Shown here: positions 21,746 through 32,577 of the stretch, piece after piece
How positions within the stretch are numbered: the first letter of the stretch is position 1
Layout: every line of letters starts with the position of its first letter
Notes under the pieces: generated by a model
Told to the model about the DNA's origin: nothing
What the model saw: only the letters and a program-made list of their open reading frames with translations
Databases searched by the model: none
Program-made: the position numbers and the translations under genes
NCBI GenBank assembly: GCA_965153455.1
Contig: OZ234499.1
Location: 10,784,271 to 10,848,270 of the forward strand
Length of the DNA: 64,000 bases
Direction of reading: 5' to 3'
Source of the DNA: Sphagnum compactum
Lineage: Eukaryota; Bryophyta; Sphagnopsida; Sphagnales

Positions 21746-23921
21746 TCATGACATGTAGACTTGGACACTGGCACTCTTAAGGGAACGGCAAAGAGGGCAT
21801 GCATCAAGGCGTGCTTCGCACTCCTTGCACAAGCAAAGATGCCGGCAAGGTAACAGGAGGATTGAAACATCATTGTAGTGACACACCCTGCATGTGCGCT
21901 GCTCATGAAGCTCTCGATTCTCTTTGAATGTCTGTGCATGTGGATCATCTCCATGATGAGAGGATGCTGCATCATCAGCTTCACTATCACCACAACCCTC
22001 CTTACTCTGCTCCCGGCTAAATGCAACTGCTTGCTGTGCCTGTTGAAGGTTTGACCTCAGAGCTGTCACCATGGCCTCAGTGGTCGTGGCCTTAGCTTCC
22101 CAATGATGTGCCACTAAGCTAAGCTGCTTCACGTACTCTGCAAGTTGGAGGTTTTGCCTCTTCACATTCTCAATTTCTAAGTCTTTCTTTTGAAAGAATT
22201 GTGATAGACCTTTCTCAATTGCCGCCAGCAAAGCTCTTGAATGCCACTGCCTTTTCTCTTCCAGAAGTTGGCAAACTTGCTGCCCCTGCAGGATGTTCAA
22301 GATTCCAAGATCAGCGGCAGCATCCCACAACACTAGGCTCCAGTGAACTCAACAAACCCCACACACCTCAACTTTGGACAATGACTTCATGGGGATATCA
22401 AGCTCTCTAAAATAAACAGACTGTCAGGGAATAAAATGCACACTACCTGAGCGTTGAAAAGCAGTTTGATCTCTTCACTCTGCTGCTGAATATGTGCACT
22501 CAGATCTTCTTCACCCATAATGGACAAAAGAGGTAAAGAAACATTTTCTCTTCCACTTGTTGAAGCCAAAGAAGTGGAATTCACTCTGTCATCCTCAAAT
22601 GTGAGGTGTAATCCTGTTGAGACTCCTGTTGACCGGGGCATGACCACATCAGGAAGTCTACCTGCTACATGGTGGTTCTGGTAGTGTGAAATATCTAGCT
22701 GCTGCTGCTGATGCTGCTGCTGCTGGGGCTCTCGACTCTGGTTCAGCAGCTGATGTTGTTGATGACATTGCTGTCTGTGATTCATGACAGCTGCCGCATC
22801 TGCTGCTGCTAATTCCCTCGGCCTTTTCCTTGAACTCAGTAAAGTACATGGAATCTCATTGTCAGCTTCATTGTAATTGTTGCTGTTGAAAAGTGTTGCA
22901 TTCACTAGTAGTGCTGGCTGTTGTACATGGCTGCCTCCTCCTCCTACTGCACAAATCCAAACCCAAAGGCTCTTTTTTCACTTCCAGATAGATGATGCAG
23001 GCTACAAAATGACGGCTATGAACGCAACCCTCAACAAGACTTTTCCAATGATAATACCCTTTGGATAGAGTTTCTTCCAACCACAATTCAACTCCAAGCA
23101 AGATTCATTGAGGAAGAACCCATCAGGCTTTCTGTTGAGGAGGAACCCAAGAGAGAGAGAGTAGGGGTCCGAGAATAATAGTAGACCCAACAGAGGATTA
23201 TTATTTCCATGACTGCCTGCTGCGTTTGTGAGGCATGCAGGCGACCCATTCAAGAAGGTGACGAGAACAAGGGGGAAAGGAGGAGGAGAAAAAGAACGAA
23301 CAAACGAGATGTTCAGAGAGAAAGAGACTCACGCTCATCAAACGTGCACAAAAGATTGGATCCTGGATCTCCAGCTGCAGGAGTGTTGTTTGGGGGATGA
23401 ATCCTCTGACTGCACTCATCAAGGAAACAGGACCTCTGGTTGAAGTTCAACGGCGATATGGAGAAACTCCGGTTGTTGTCGCCACCAAACACTGACCTCA
23501 TCACTCTGCTGCGACAGAATCCAAGACAGACATCCAGAATGAATACCGATGGTCAGTTTCCAAAACTCGCGCTTTTCCTCACACAAAGTAACCCAAAAAC
23601 CCAAAGACGGAACCAAACTTACCAAGACGTCCACACACACAGAGCTGATCTCCCAACAAGAAACACCAAAATTCTCAGAGCAGCAGAATTCACTTGTATA
23701 TTAGTCCTTCCACATCAATTCACATTGTGAATCCAATTCACGACGACTCCAAGTTGGTTGTGACCGAGGACAAAAGAACAGGCACACACGCGGAGAGACA
23801 AAAGGAAAAAAAACAAAGAGAACAGGGTAGCAGCAGCACAGATATTATAAGACATGAACCTGTTATTGTTGCGGAAATTTGGGAGGAGAGCATTGGAAGG
23901 ATATTGGGCTTGCACTGCCAT
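21746..23921 (-). CDS. BOI/BRG-type RING-finger E3 ubiquitin ligase
   Basis: Four coding exons on the minus strand join in consistent phase: 23921-23860, 23508-23333, 22946-22447 and 22285-21746, about 425 aa with the stop at 21748-21746. The N-terminus reads MAVQAQYPSNALLPN, the conserved opening of plant BOI and BOI-related (BRG) proteins, which decides the start. The middle carries a basic SRKRPRE motif (possible nuclear signal), Gln/His-rich repeats from CAG/CTG runs, and a conserved IQQQSEEIKLL segment. Exon 4 gives a helical, coiled-coil-like WAKA-type region (residues about 247-340). The C-terminal RING has CRVC (378, 381), C393, H395, C397, C399 and CPLC (409, 412). The family attaches ubiquitin to targets such as BOS1 and binds DELLA proteins, dampening cell death and stress or gibberellin responses. 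Introns are 351, 386 and 161 bp. The acceptors of exons 2 and 3 are tandem (NAGNAG). Upstream is a long purine-rich (plus strand) leader region. Confidence 0.85.
22690..22815 (-). repeat. CAG/CTG-rich coding repeat
   Basis: Imperfect trinucleotide runs (CTGCTG, GTTGTTG, TGCTGCTG on the plus strand) encode Gln, His and Ala clusters in exon 3 of the RING gene. Such low-complexity segments are common in this family and vary in length. Confidence 0.7.
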
Positions 23922-24529
23922 TGCTACTTCTTACTGCTGTGATGATCACCTCACTCGCTCAACCTCCACTTCCTCAAACTAACTCTAAGTCCTACTGATG
24001 ATGATGATGCTCTTTGTAGGGATCGGCAATCTCCCACAAATCAATTCTAAAAATGCAACAACAGCAACACCCAAGTGACCCAAATCCCCAGATTCTTTGG
24101 AAACTTCTGGACCAGCAAGTACCCGCCGAATGCTCAGGAAGAAAGAAAAAGAAGCCTGGAAAGAATGGGTACCGAAATGAGCACAAGAAAGAAAGAAAGA
24201 GGGACAAGACGAAGAAGAAGAAGAAGAACTATAACAACAACAACAACAGCAAGAGCTCTAGGCCACCAAGGAGGAAGGAGGAAGAAGCAATTTGGTGGTG
24301 GAAGAAGAACAGGAGGAGGAAGAGAACTATGTGGGGAATTGGCGAGCGCACTACGTGGGGAACTGGGTTACAAACTTACAAACAGGGGTTTTGGCAGCAG
24401 GGGGATTTGATCACCATTAATGTCATAATAGACAGATGACTCAGACTGGTCCAAAGGCCACCACTACACAGCAGCACCCGGGTCTTCTGTGTTCTCCTTG
24501 CTGGGGGAGAATAGGAACTAATCAAGGGC
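23922..24529 (-). other. 5' flank and probable leader of the RING gene
   Basis: The interval upstream of the ATG at 23921 is purine-rich on the plus strand (GAAGAAG, AAGAAAGAAAG, GGAGGAAG between about 24130 and 24330), hence CT-rich on the transcribed strand, as is frequent in plant 5' leaders. Two plus-strand frames here (24053-24439 and 24075-24410) are Lys/Arg/Asn-rich products of that composition and are not supported as genes. Confidence 0.5.
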
Positions 24530-24801
24530 GTAACTTAAGTGCTCTATTCACTCAAGCACTAATAGTTAACTTCAGTGCTCTACTACTCACACAAGGACTA
24601 GTAGTTAACTCGAGTGCTCTATTCACACAAGGGCTACTAGTTAACTTGAGTGCTCTATTATTCACACAAGGGCTAGTAGTCAATATAATTGCTCTATTCA
24701 CACAAGGGCTAGTAGTTGATACAATTGCTCTTAGTCACAGAAGGACTAACTAGAAGTTAACTTTGAGTGATATATTCATTCACACAAGGGCTAGTAGTTA
24801 A
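24530..24801 (+). repeat. Minisatellite, about 36-45 bp unit
   Basis: About seven tandem copies related to GTGCTCTATTCACACAAGGG followed by CTAGTAGTTAACTTGA. The units vary in length and sequence, and the array stays open in one frame (24436-24753), which explains the apparent repetitive 105-codon reading frame. No protein is inferred. It lies about 600 bp upstream of the RING gene start. Confidence 0.85.
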
Positions 24802-25265
24802 CTGTACTCAATTACTACTATAATTAGTGTCAAACGTGTACCCCCTGGCGTGCCCTAGTGGGGCTGTTTCGCTGCCAACTCTGCTTATTATGCTGCTGGC
24901 TGCCAACTTCTACAATTTTTTTACTTATTACTTTGCATGTAATAATAAAGTAATGTTATGTGCAGGGGTCAGGAAGATCACTTTTTGGCCAGAGTTAACC
25001 AACAGTTAATAGCACATCATCATCCATTTGGAGCCACCCTTATGGCTTACTCCCTTATGGGTGAAACCCCAACTGAGTTGACGTCCAGTTTCACCTTCCT
25101 AGTGACCTATCCTGCCTATTCCTGTAAAGGAGAGGTCCTGGAGCTAGGTAGATCAGATCAGATAAATAGGTGGCTATAATTATGTAAGTATGTAGAGCTG
25201 ATACTACAAGACATGTAGGTCCTGTAGCTTGGTAAGAAAGATTGTGTTTCTACTACGTAAAGACT
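24802..25265. other. Intergenic, no gene recognised
   Basis: Unremarkable spacer between the minisatellite and the MITE-like element. The apparent frames are short and show no family likeness. Confidence 0.4.
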
Positions 25266-25467
25266 ATAAAGACCTGCTCCAAAAAAATTTAGTGTCGTTG
25301 GCAGGCACCTTGTTCGGTATAACCTTTTTTTTGGCAGGCATTTCAGAAAAATGTAATGCCCACAAGAGCAGGCATTCCATTTTTTGAAATGCCGACGACT
25401 GACCTTTTTGTAATTTCCCGTAATGCATATCACAGGAAAGTAATAAAAATTTGGAGCAGGTCTTTAT
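25266..25467. mobile_element. MITE-like element, 202 bp, with 18-bp terminal inverted repeats
   Basis: The left end ATAAAGACCTGCTCCAAA is the exact reverse complement of the right end TTTGGAGCAGGTCTTTAT. The interior contains a second imperfect inverted pair (GGCAGGCATTTCAGAAAAAT against ATTCCATTTTTTGAAATGCC). No transposase is encoded. The exact boundary and target-site duplication could not be fixed, because the outermost TAAAG/CTTTA is itself symmetrical. Superfamily unknown. Confidence 0.8.
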
Positions 25468-27235
25468 GCTCAAGAAAGCCCTCAGCAGTGGGCTTTACCA
25501 GGTTCAGGATTGCACTGGGCTCCACCTCCGGATTTACCCTGATTGTGTTTCTTCAGTCACAGTTCTTCATCTCTTTCACACATACGAGCTAGTGCACCTC
25601 CATCACTAAATATGTTGTGACATAGAATGCCCTTTTAGCATTAGGTCTTCTACTCATTATTACTGTTTTGATTGTTTTGGTTTTCCTTTTGTGTGTTTAC
25701 ATTTGCTTCTACATGCCTTGTACTTATTGTGGATGGATTCCCATCCTTGTTTATATATATATACATACAGGGTTTTCTCTTTTTGGTACGAGGTAATTCA
25801 GAAACAGTAGCAATCACCATGGTTAGCTAAGGAATTGAAACCCAATTGAAAACTGTTTTCTGTCAACCCACCATCCATCTGTCATGGTGCATTTGCGGAT
25901 TGTTGGTTCATTCACTAAGAACATAAGAACTTATACTTACATCTATTTCATGTGCATGATTAGGAAACATGAACTTGAATCCTCCTATACTCTGCTTGTT
26001 CCCTTACCTTAATATGTAACTACTTATGTAAATAATTATCATATGTATGTAGGTATGTAGGTAAGACATTTGATGACTACTAGGTAGGTAAGAGACATGC
26101 GGATGGTTATCTATAAACCCACAGGAAAACAATGAAAAAGTGTTTCCTGTGCACACATCATCCATCCTGCATGATGCACTGGTATGTGCTGGTTCAGTCT
26201 GACCAGAGGAGAGGACTGGGGGGGGCGGGTGGAGGGGCAGTGAATGTTGCTGTTGGCTGGTGGAGCCCTGTAGGAAGAAGCTGTGCAGCAGAGGGGGAGA
26301 GAGAGATCATGATCCTGAGCTGAATGCTTGCCTGACTATTGCATTTTCCAAGCAATAGGCAACGCATAACTTGCAGCAGAACTAAAAACAAGCCGCTTCC
26401 TAGCAAAAAGGGGTTACCCACCCAAAGCAATTGAGATTATAATGTGCATGAAGGAGCTTCTGGAAGATGCTCCATAGCTAAAACATAAGTATATGCAGAC
26501 AGCTGTTGGGCACTTCTTACAGGGATGAATTCTCAGGGTTTTGATTGTGGATCTCATTTGTTTTGCATTTTCAGGGTTTTGGGGGATTTTTCTTTTTGCT
26601 TGTTTACTTTTGTTGTAGAGCACTGATTGCTTGTTCTTGGTGTAAGAAAAATGGACATGGGCACCAAGGGTTTTTTGTTTGGGGGAACCACTTTTGGCAA
26701 TCTGCTACTGTATGTGTCTGGTAGTACAGTAGTAGGTCTACAACGCTCTGGTTTGTCTGATGGTAATGTAAGTAGATCTAAAACCCTCACTTACTTTCTT
26801 GGAAAGCCAGCAGAAAAGAAAAGAAAAGGCTAATAAGGTTCACTTATTGTTTTATGTGTATGGAAGGTAGCAGAGTTTGCATCCAAGAGATAATGCTTCA
26901 ATATGAGTGTAAGTACCTGGGTCTTGAAGAATCCATCAAAAGAACTTTACACTGATGAAATAAGAGGGGCCTAATATCTGTGTGTAATGTTTGCCACTGC
27001 AGCAGATCTTACACATGGCCACCCAACCTTGCACACACATGATCAGTGGGATGTTTCAGGGGAAGGATCAGCAGACTAGTCCCCTCAAACTTTGTGCTTG
27101 GCCCATGTTGCTGATTTATTATAGCAAGAACTCTGACTCGATGAGTTGAATTGATCATCAGGCTAGGTTGACATAATTAACGGATGTTTTATGTAGCCTA
27201 GGTAGTAGGAATGCTACCATCTGAAACATACACAA
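25468..27235. other. Intergenic, no gene recognised
   Basis: Mixed sequence with short TA runs near 25755. Frames at 26132-26323, 26194-26430 and 26627-26833 lack family features. Nothing is supported as a gene. Confidence 0.4.
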
Positions 27236-27618
27236 GTATTTACCAGTGTTGGCTCGTTATTGATTTCTCATAATCGACAGGTAGGTTATTTTTATTAAAA
27301 GTTGAATGTTGGTTAGGTTATCGATATTCTTTGATAATAATCATTGGTTATGTGTAAGGATAGGTTTTCAAATACCCAGTTGATAATCACCAATTATACA
27401 CCGATTGAAGAGTTTTTTTTTTAATTTTACATTTTTATCATAAAAAATGTTCAGTGTTTTAAGATTGATAACTTACGTGGATGACTGATAACTAGGTCAT
27501 CCAGGTAAGTCATTAGATTTTGAAAATTCAATACCAGGACATTAAGCTATTAACCGATTATCAAACAATCAATAATCAACTGGTAGGTTCTTAGTAACCG
27601 GCCAACACTGGTATTTAC
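27236..27618. mobile_element. Non-autonomous hAT element with perfect 8-bp TSD
   Basis: The element (27244-27610, 367 bp) starts CAGTGTTGGC and ends GCCAACACTG, exact 10-bp inverted ends. It is flanked on both sides by GTATTTAC (27236-27243 and 27611-27618), a perfect 8-bp target-site duplication. A CA-G-TG terminus with an 8-bp duplication is diagnostic of the hAT superfamily. Subterminal GGTTA/TAACC words are repeated in both orientations inside. No coding capacity. It must have been moved by a transposase acting in trans. Confidence 0.93.
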
Positions 27619-28850
27619 TGTTGAGTATTACAGAACTTGAAACAAATTTTGATGGTACCCAACAACACTGGCAGTTGTGATCATGAAGGGAGCAGCTGAA
27701 ACCTTCCCATTTTATGTCAGAGAGTCTTATTAGCTAACAGGAGTCTAACTGACTATGTTCACATGCTTTGTTTTCTGTGTCAATCTAGCTTCCTGACATT
27801 CATAAGCTTTATTGATCACAAATTATTTGATTAATCAGTAACTATGCACAACCTATTTTATTAGTGTGCACTGTGCAGTAAGTTCCGCTGCATGGCAAAC
27901 AACATAACAATTGCCAGCTTTGTCATTGCTTTTCCCTTCTAACCGAAATTTATATATTTCATGAAGTGTAGTAGTCTTTTGAACATTTATTGTAGAACTG
28001 AACAGATTCCCAAGAAAAAAGTTTTATCCAAGCTATATATTGAATACCTACACTTGCCATGACTTGAATGTGAAACTTGCAATAAGTAAAGCAAGTGGTG
28101 CTTTGAGGTGGCTGGCTGATGTACATTATGTGCAAGTGTCCACCAAACAACCTGTTCCAAAACCACCTTATAAGCCTAATGTGCACACCAGTCAAAAATA
28201 TTGCCATGCTTGGTTGCTCTGTGAACAACAAATCAAACAAACAAATAATGGTATCGCTTGACTCTCTGACTCGCCCTCAACTGTGCATTTTGTGCACAAT
28301 CCCATTGACTAAAGAAACAGCTTGGTTTGTCTCCACAATCTTGGGTGATAGATTAACCAACCTAATAATTAAAGACATTGGTTAAGGGATGCTATCTTCT
28401 TCAAGTGTGGATCCCAATGGACCCAATTAAATAGACATATATGGTTCCCGAAGGCAATTTGAGCAGAGATGTGTTGTTCAACAAGCTTGTGATTCTGTTG
28501 ATCTAAACAAATTTAACCAAACAAGAGGAACCAGATCTGCACCCAGAATCCAGATTCTACAACTACAGTTACTGGCCTGAAACAGTTATGTTCAGACTAT
28601 GAATTCCAGGAATTCATGGTAAGGTATCCTCATTGGGCCAGAGTGAACCAGCAGCCACCAATGCACCAGTTGCCGTTCTGTCCACTGGATAGGCTGCGTT
28701 TTTTCATTCGGCATCAGATGGGGTTTATCCCAGTCCATTTCTTTTCGCTGCTGATCACTGTACCTTTTTTTTTGGGTTTGTTCTTGGTTGTTTTTTCCCT
28801 GGACCTGACTTCACACATAGCAGCTACCCTACTCACCTTTCTACCCTCAT
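27619..28850. other. Intergenic, no gene recognised
   Basis: No conserved domain or repeat boundary was recognised. Frames at 28040-28261 and 28119-28385 are short and overlapping and are treated as chance. Confidence 0.4.
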
Positions 28851-29465
28851 AAGTATTGTATCAACCTTGGTACCTTACTAATTATCATTTAGTGACATAG
28901 CTACCTTAATAACTAATTATCTTATTGACCTAACTATTACACTAACTACCTACCCTATTAACATAGCTACCATGTTAACTACATATCCTACTAATTTAAT
29001 TTCCCTACTAACCTAACCATTGTATTAACTACCTACCCTACTAACTTAACTACATTACTATTTAGTAACCCTATATACACAACCACCCTATTGACATAAA
29101 TACTCTACAAACTTAGTCACCTTGATAAGGCAACTTGTTTCCTACGTATTAACTTGTCTATCTATCTAGCTACCTTGCTAGTGTAACTTTCTTCCTACCT
29201 ACTAACTTTCCTTCCTACTAACTTGCCTACCTACATGTTTACCTACTTTAATAACTTATCTACCTTGCTCTTTGAACTTCCTTTCTACTTACTAACTAGC
29301 CTACTAACCCCACTGTCTACCTATACACCTACTTACTTACCTATGCACCCACCTTCTTACCTACCATTATGTTCACCTACCTACCTATATTTTTTACATA
29401 GCCAAATACTTAACTAATTACCTATTCACTTTCCCACCCCCCCTAGCCCCCCAATCCTACCTATC
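28851..29465 (-). repeat. Degenerate CCTA/CTAC-rich tract
   Basis: About 600 bp of variants of ACTACCTACCCTACTAAC and TACCTACC without a clean period, the complement in composition of 9240-9800. Smaller patches occur at 47040-47300 and 47510-47650. It resembles a mutated simple satellite. The frame at 29223-29417 is a by-product. Confidence 0.65.
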
Positions 29466-30261
29466 AATTTATTAAGGTTCACCCTAATTCATGGGACGAT
29501 GAACATATATAGATCCCCATATGTAGATATTTTAAACAATTTATAGTGGAAACAATGTCATAAACCAGCTCTTGGAGCAACAGTTTTTCAACTCAACCAA
29601 TAGACAGTTATATGAATGCAACACCTGCAGCCACTGTCTAGTCATGTTCATCCATTGTGTAACTAAGTCTTCTAAAAGTTCCAAAGCCTTGCAACTTTTC
29701 TAGATTCTTACCTTTTTGCCAAGGTCCTCAGAGAAAGCATGGTTCTCATAAAAAGCATGGTTCCAAGTTCTCTTTTCCTCCATAAACTTGGCCCCACCCT
29801 TCTTTCTCCCATAGGCAACTTGACCCGAGAAAAGCATCCCAATGGGCACCTTCTTCCCTAGATGGTTTCCTTCGACATTGTTTGAATCGTTTTCATGGAT
29901 AAACATTTGGGAAAAGTCATTGGAGAAAAGATGGATGTTGGGAAAAATATTTGAATTTAAAATCTACAATTTTAAGGGTGATTTTTAACCATTGCACCAT
30001 GTACCTTTAATTAGAAAATACTATTAAAAACTGATAATTAAAACATTTATGATAATTCAGGTACCATAAAAAAAAGTTTAGAAAAAAAAAAATTAGTTAG
30101 GCACTTGTGTCACATTTAATTTGTTCCTCATGTTTAATGCTTGTCATTTTATTCATTTGCAATGAAGTTTGGTACAATTACATTCACTATTTTGCTATTT
30201 TTTCTTATTTCTTCATTCACTTCTTTCACCAAGGTGAAACTTTTTCACTTCATTCACCTAC
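29466..30261. other. Intergenic, no gene recognised
   Basis: AT-rich sequence. The minus-strand frame at 29906-29700 has no recognised relative. Confidence 0.4.
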
Positions 30262-30440
30262 ATCATATGGATGGATATTCAAGTTAATAACTTCAAACTA
30301 CGTTCTTAGATTGATCATTTCAATTCTTTTAATACATTTATCCATTTGAATTACATCCACATTGTAGATATGTCATTGTTACATTCATATTGGTCCAGTG
30401 TATCTTGCACTAGCCCAAATGCATTGTCACAACATAAACA
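30262..30440. repeat. Dispersed repeat, copy B (partner at 20699-20862)
   Basis: Same orientation and same ordered words as copy A, ending with TTGGTCCAGTGTATCTTGCACT. Sequence similarity fades on either side, so only a fragment of the family is seen. Confidence 0.65.
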
Positions 30441-32309
30441 TGTTCAAATATGGATTCCCAACATCTTTGAGTAGAGTTTTTTTATGTTTCATGCTCTTTT
30501 ATAATGTGGTACTTGTGGTGTTATATCTATTTCAAGGAACATGTTTCTAATGTTTCTAGACCACATATCATTTTTTCTTATGTTTTAGGACAATTCCACA
30601 TTGGCGAGGGCCTTTAATAGCTAGCCTTCATTCTTGTTTGCTCTTTCTTTTAAAGTTTGCCTCTTTTGTTTTCCTTCTATGTAGGTTATTTTCAAAGGTT
30701 GGTGGCATTAAACACTATTTTTGGTCTACCTTTCTTGCATGGTGTTCTAATAGAAAGTTATGATGTTTTAAAAGTGTTTATATATATTTTTAATTGATTA
30801 GATTGATTTTGAATTCATTCACATGTTTCCCATGCATGATACATTATGAACATTTTTATATAAATAAATCTAAATTTTTCAAAATCAATTTAAATTTTCA
30901 CTTAAAAACATAAAATATTAAACAATGATTATAACTACTTTGACATATGTTAGCATGGGCAAACCCTAAGATGAATGTCATAAGGATTAAATTACAAAAG
31001 ATCCACAATTTTTGTTGTCCCAAGCTTCAATTTTTTTGTTTAAATGAAATATATGATGTCACCTTCAAAATTAATGAAAACATGACAAATCAATAGGCAA
31101 ATCCTATGACATTCACATGATACCCTCATTTTAATTAATCCATGACCATCCTTATATCCTTTGGAGGCAAAACCTATTACTTGTCACCTTTCATCTAACA
31201 TGCCTTCATAGGTTTATGTTTTTGAACCCTAAATGTTTGACATACTTACACCAACCATGGAGAGAACCATGATAACATTAGCTTACATAAATTTCAAGGC
31301 ATGTGACTTTTATCACCTAGTATAAGAAAAGGAAACAAACCCTAGTATTTAGCTACAAGAGGACATAAGATCAAGCCTAGATCTTTAACACCTCAAAAAC
31401 ACAACAAAACAAATTTACAAGGGGATCCCATGGGATCCCCATAGGATTTAATCAAGGCGAGTCGTGAATTGGATCCCTTCAAGTGACACATCCACAATAG
31501 GATTTAACTTTATTTTGATTTGTCATTTAGTCATTAAAGGTGATAGAACTAAGTTGTAGCTATTTAACACATTATTGCAAGTTTTCACAAAAATATTTCA
31601 AACAAAGATCAAAAATATAATGATATTTGATAAGGTCATAAGGTATCCAAGCTATGTGAAACAAAGATAAAAGGACTACTAAATAGAAACCTCATGTTTA
31701 ACCATTGTAGATGAAAGTCCATCTTCTCATGTCCTATAGTGTAGGTGGATTCAATGAATTTCAAAAGGTCTTGAAACTATATAATTATTCGCATCAATTA
31801 TGACTTAATATAGATATTACATTTTCTTTAAACATAGACAAGTAAATAAATTGAAACAAAGGTCATGGATAAATAGCTTTGGAAAAGATGGGCATTTGTT
31901 CAATTCAAAAGCCTCCCTTAGTTACAATCATGAAAACAATAATCAAAGAATAATGAGGTTTAAATGTGCATGATTTTTTGAAACATTCCACCAAGACGTG
32001 AAACATTCATTTTTTAGCTACACACCATTTTTCTTAGGAATAAATAGGATTATGTAAAATTGACATTAGGTGTTGGTTTGACCCAGCTATGCCTCTAGGA
32101 TTTTGTATTAGTTGAGATGTGGGATTTGATTTTTGTGGATGTATTTGTCCACCATTAAACTTTGCCGTAGTCTAACATTTGTCAAAATGGACATCAATAT
32201 CCCATGAGAAAATAAAAATGTTGTTTCTTTGGTGGTAAGGTAAAACAAGTGACAAAGTTAAACAAGGTTTTTTACAAAAGAAAATTCCAACCAATGAAGG
32301 AATAGAATG
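30441..32309. other. AT-rich intergenic sequence with a 20-bp perfect palindrome
   Basis: No gene recognised. GGGGATCCCATGGGATCCCC at 31421-31440 is a perfect 20-bp palindrome. Confidence 0.5.
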
Positions 32310-32577
32310 CAAATTATTAGTGTTGGACGGTTTTTAAAAAGAGATATAGATACTCACTAGTTATCAAACTATGTATATCCATTTACCCGTTGATTTTTTA
32401 ATTTTCAAATAATCAGGTTTGGTCTATAACCACAATTCTCAAAAAAATCGAAAAAATTAAAGAACTCGCCAAAAACCATAAGTTCTTTCATGAAAACATT
32501 GATCTTTGAGGTTTTTGAAATAGCCATAACCAACAATTCTTTAAAAACTCAAATAATTGCCCAACATTACAAATTAC
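32310..32577. mobile_element. Non-autonomous hAT element, 252 bp
   Basis: The element (32318-32569) begins TAGTGTTGGAC and ends GCCCAACATTA, imperfect inverted ends. It is bordered by CAAATTAT (32310-32317) and CAAATTAC (32570-32577), an 8-bp duplication with one mismatch. The interior is a long imperfect inverted repeat rich in TTTTTAAA and GTTAT words. The ends resemble the 27244 element (CAGTGTTGGC) and the terminus at 58827 (CAATGTTGGGC). No coding capacity. Confidence 0.85.

Noticed and set aside
22387-22905. Reading the RING gene as starting at 22905
   Set aside because: The exon is open upstream to an in-phase acceptor, and the conserved family start MAVQAQYPSN lies at 23921 with matching phases through exon 2.
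23209-23443. Basic frames on the plus strand
   Set aside because: They lie opposite exon 2 and intron sequence of the RING gene, whose exon phases and family match are much stronger.
24053-24439. Plus-strand frame rich in Lys, Arg and Asn
   Set aside because: It comes from a GA-rich tract in the probable leader of the minus-strand RING gene and resembles no family.
24436-24753. Repetitive 105-codon frame
   Set aside because: It is a translation of the minisatellite; unit lengths vary and no start context or relatives were seen.
28851-29465. Pro/Thr/Tyr-rich frame in CCTA tract as a cell-wall protein
   Set aside because: The repeat has no stable period or signal peptide, and stops occur in all frames over the tract as a whole.
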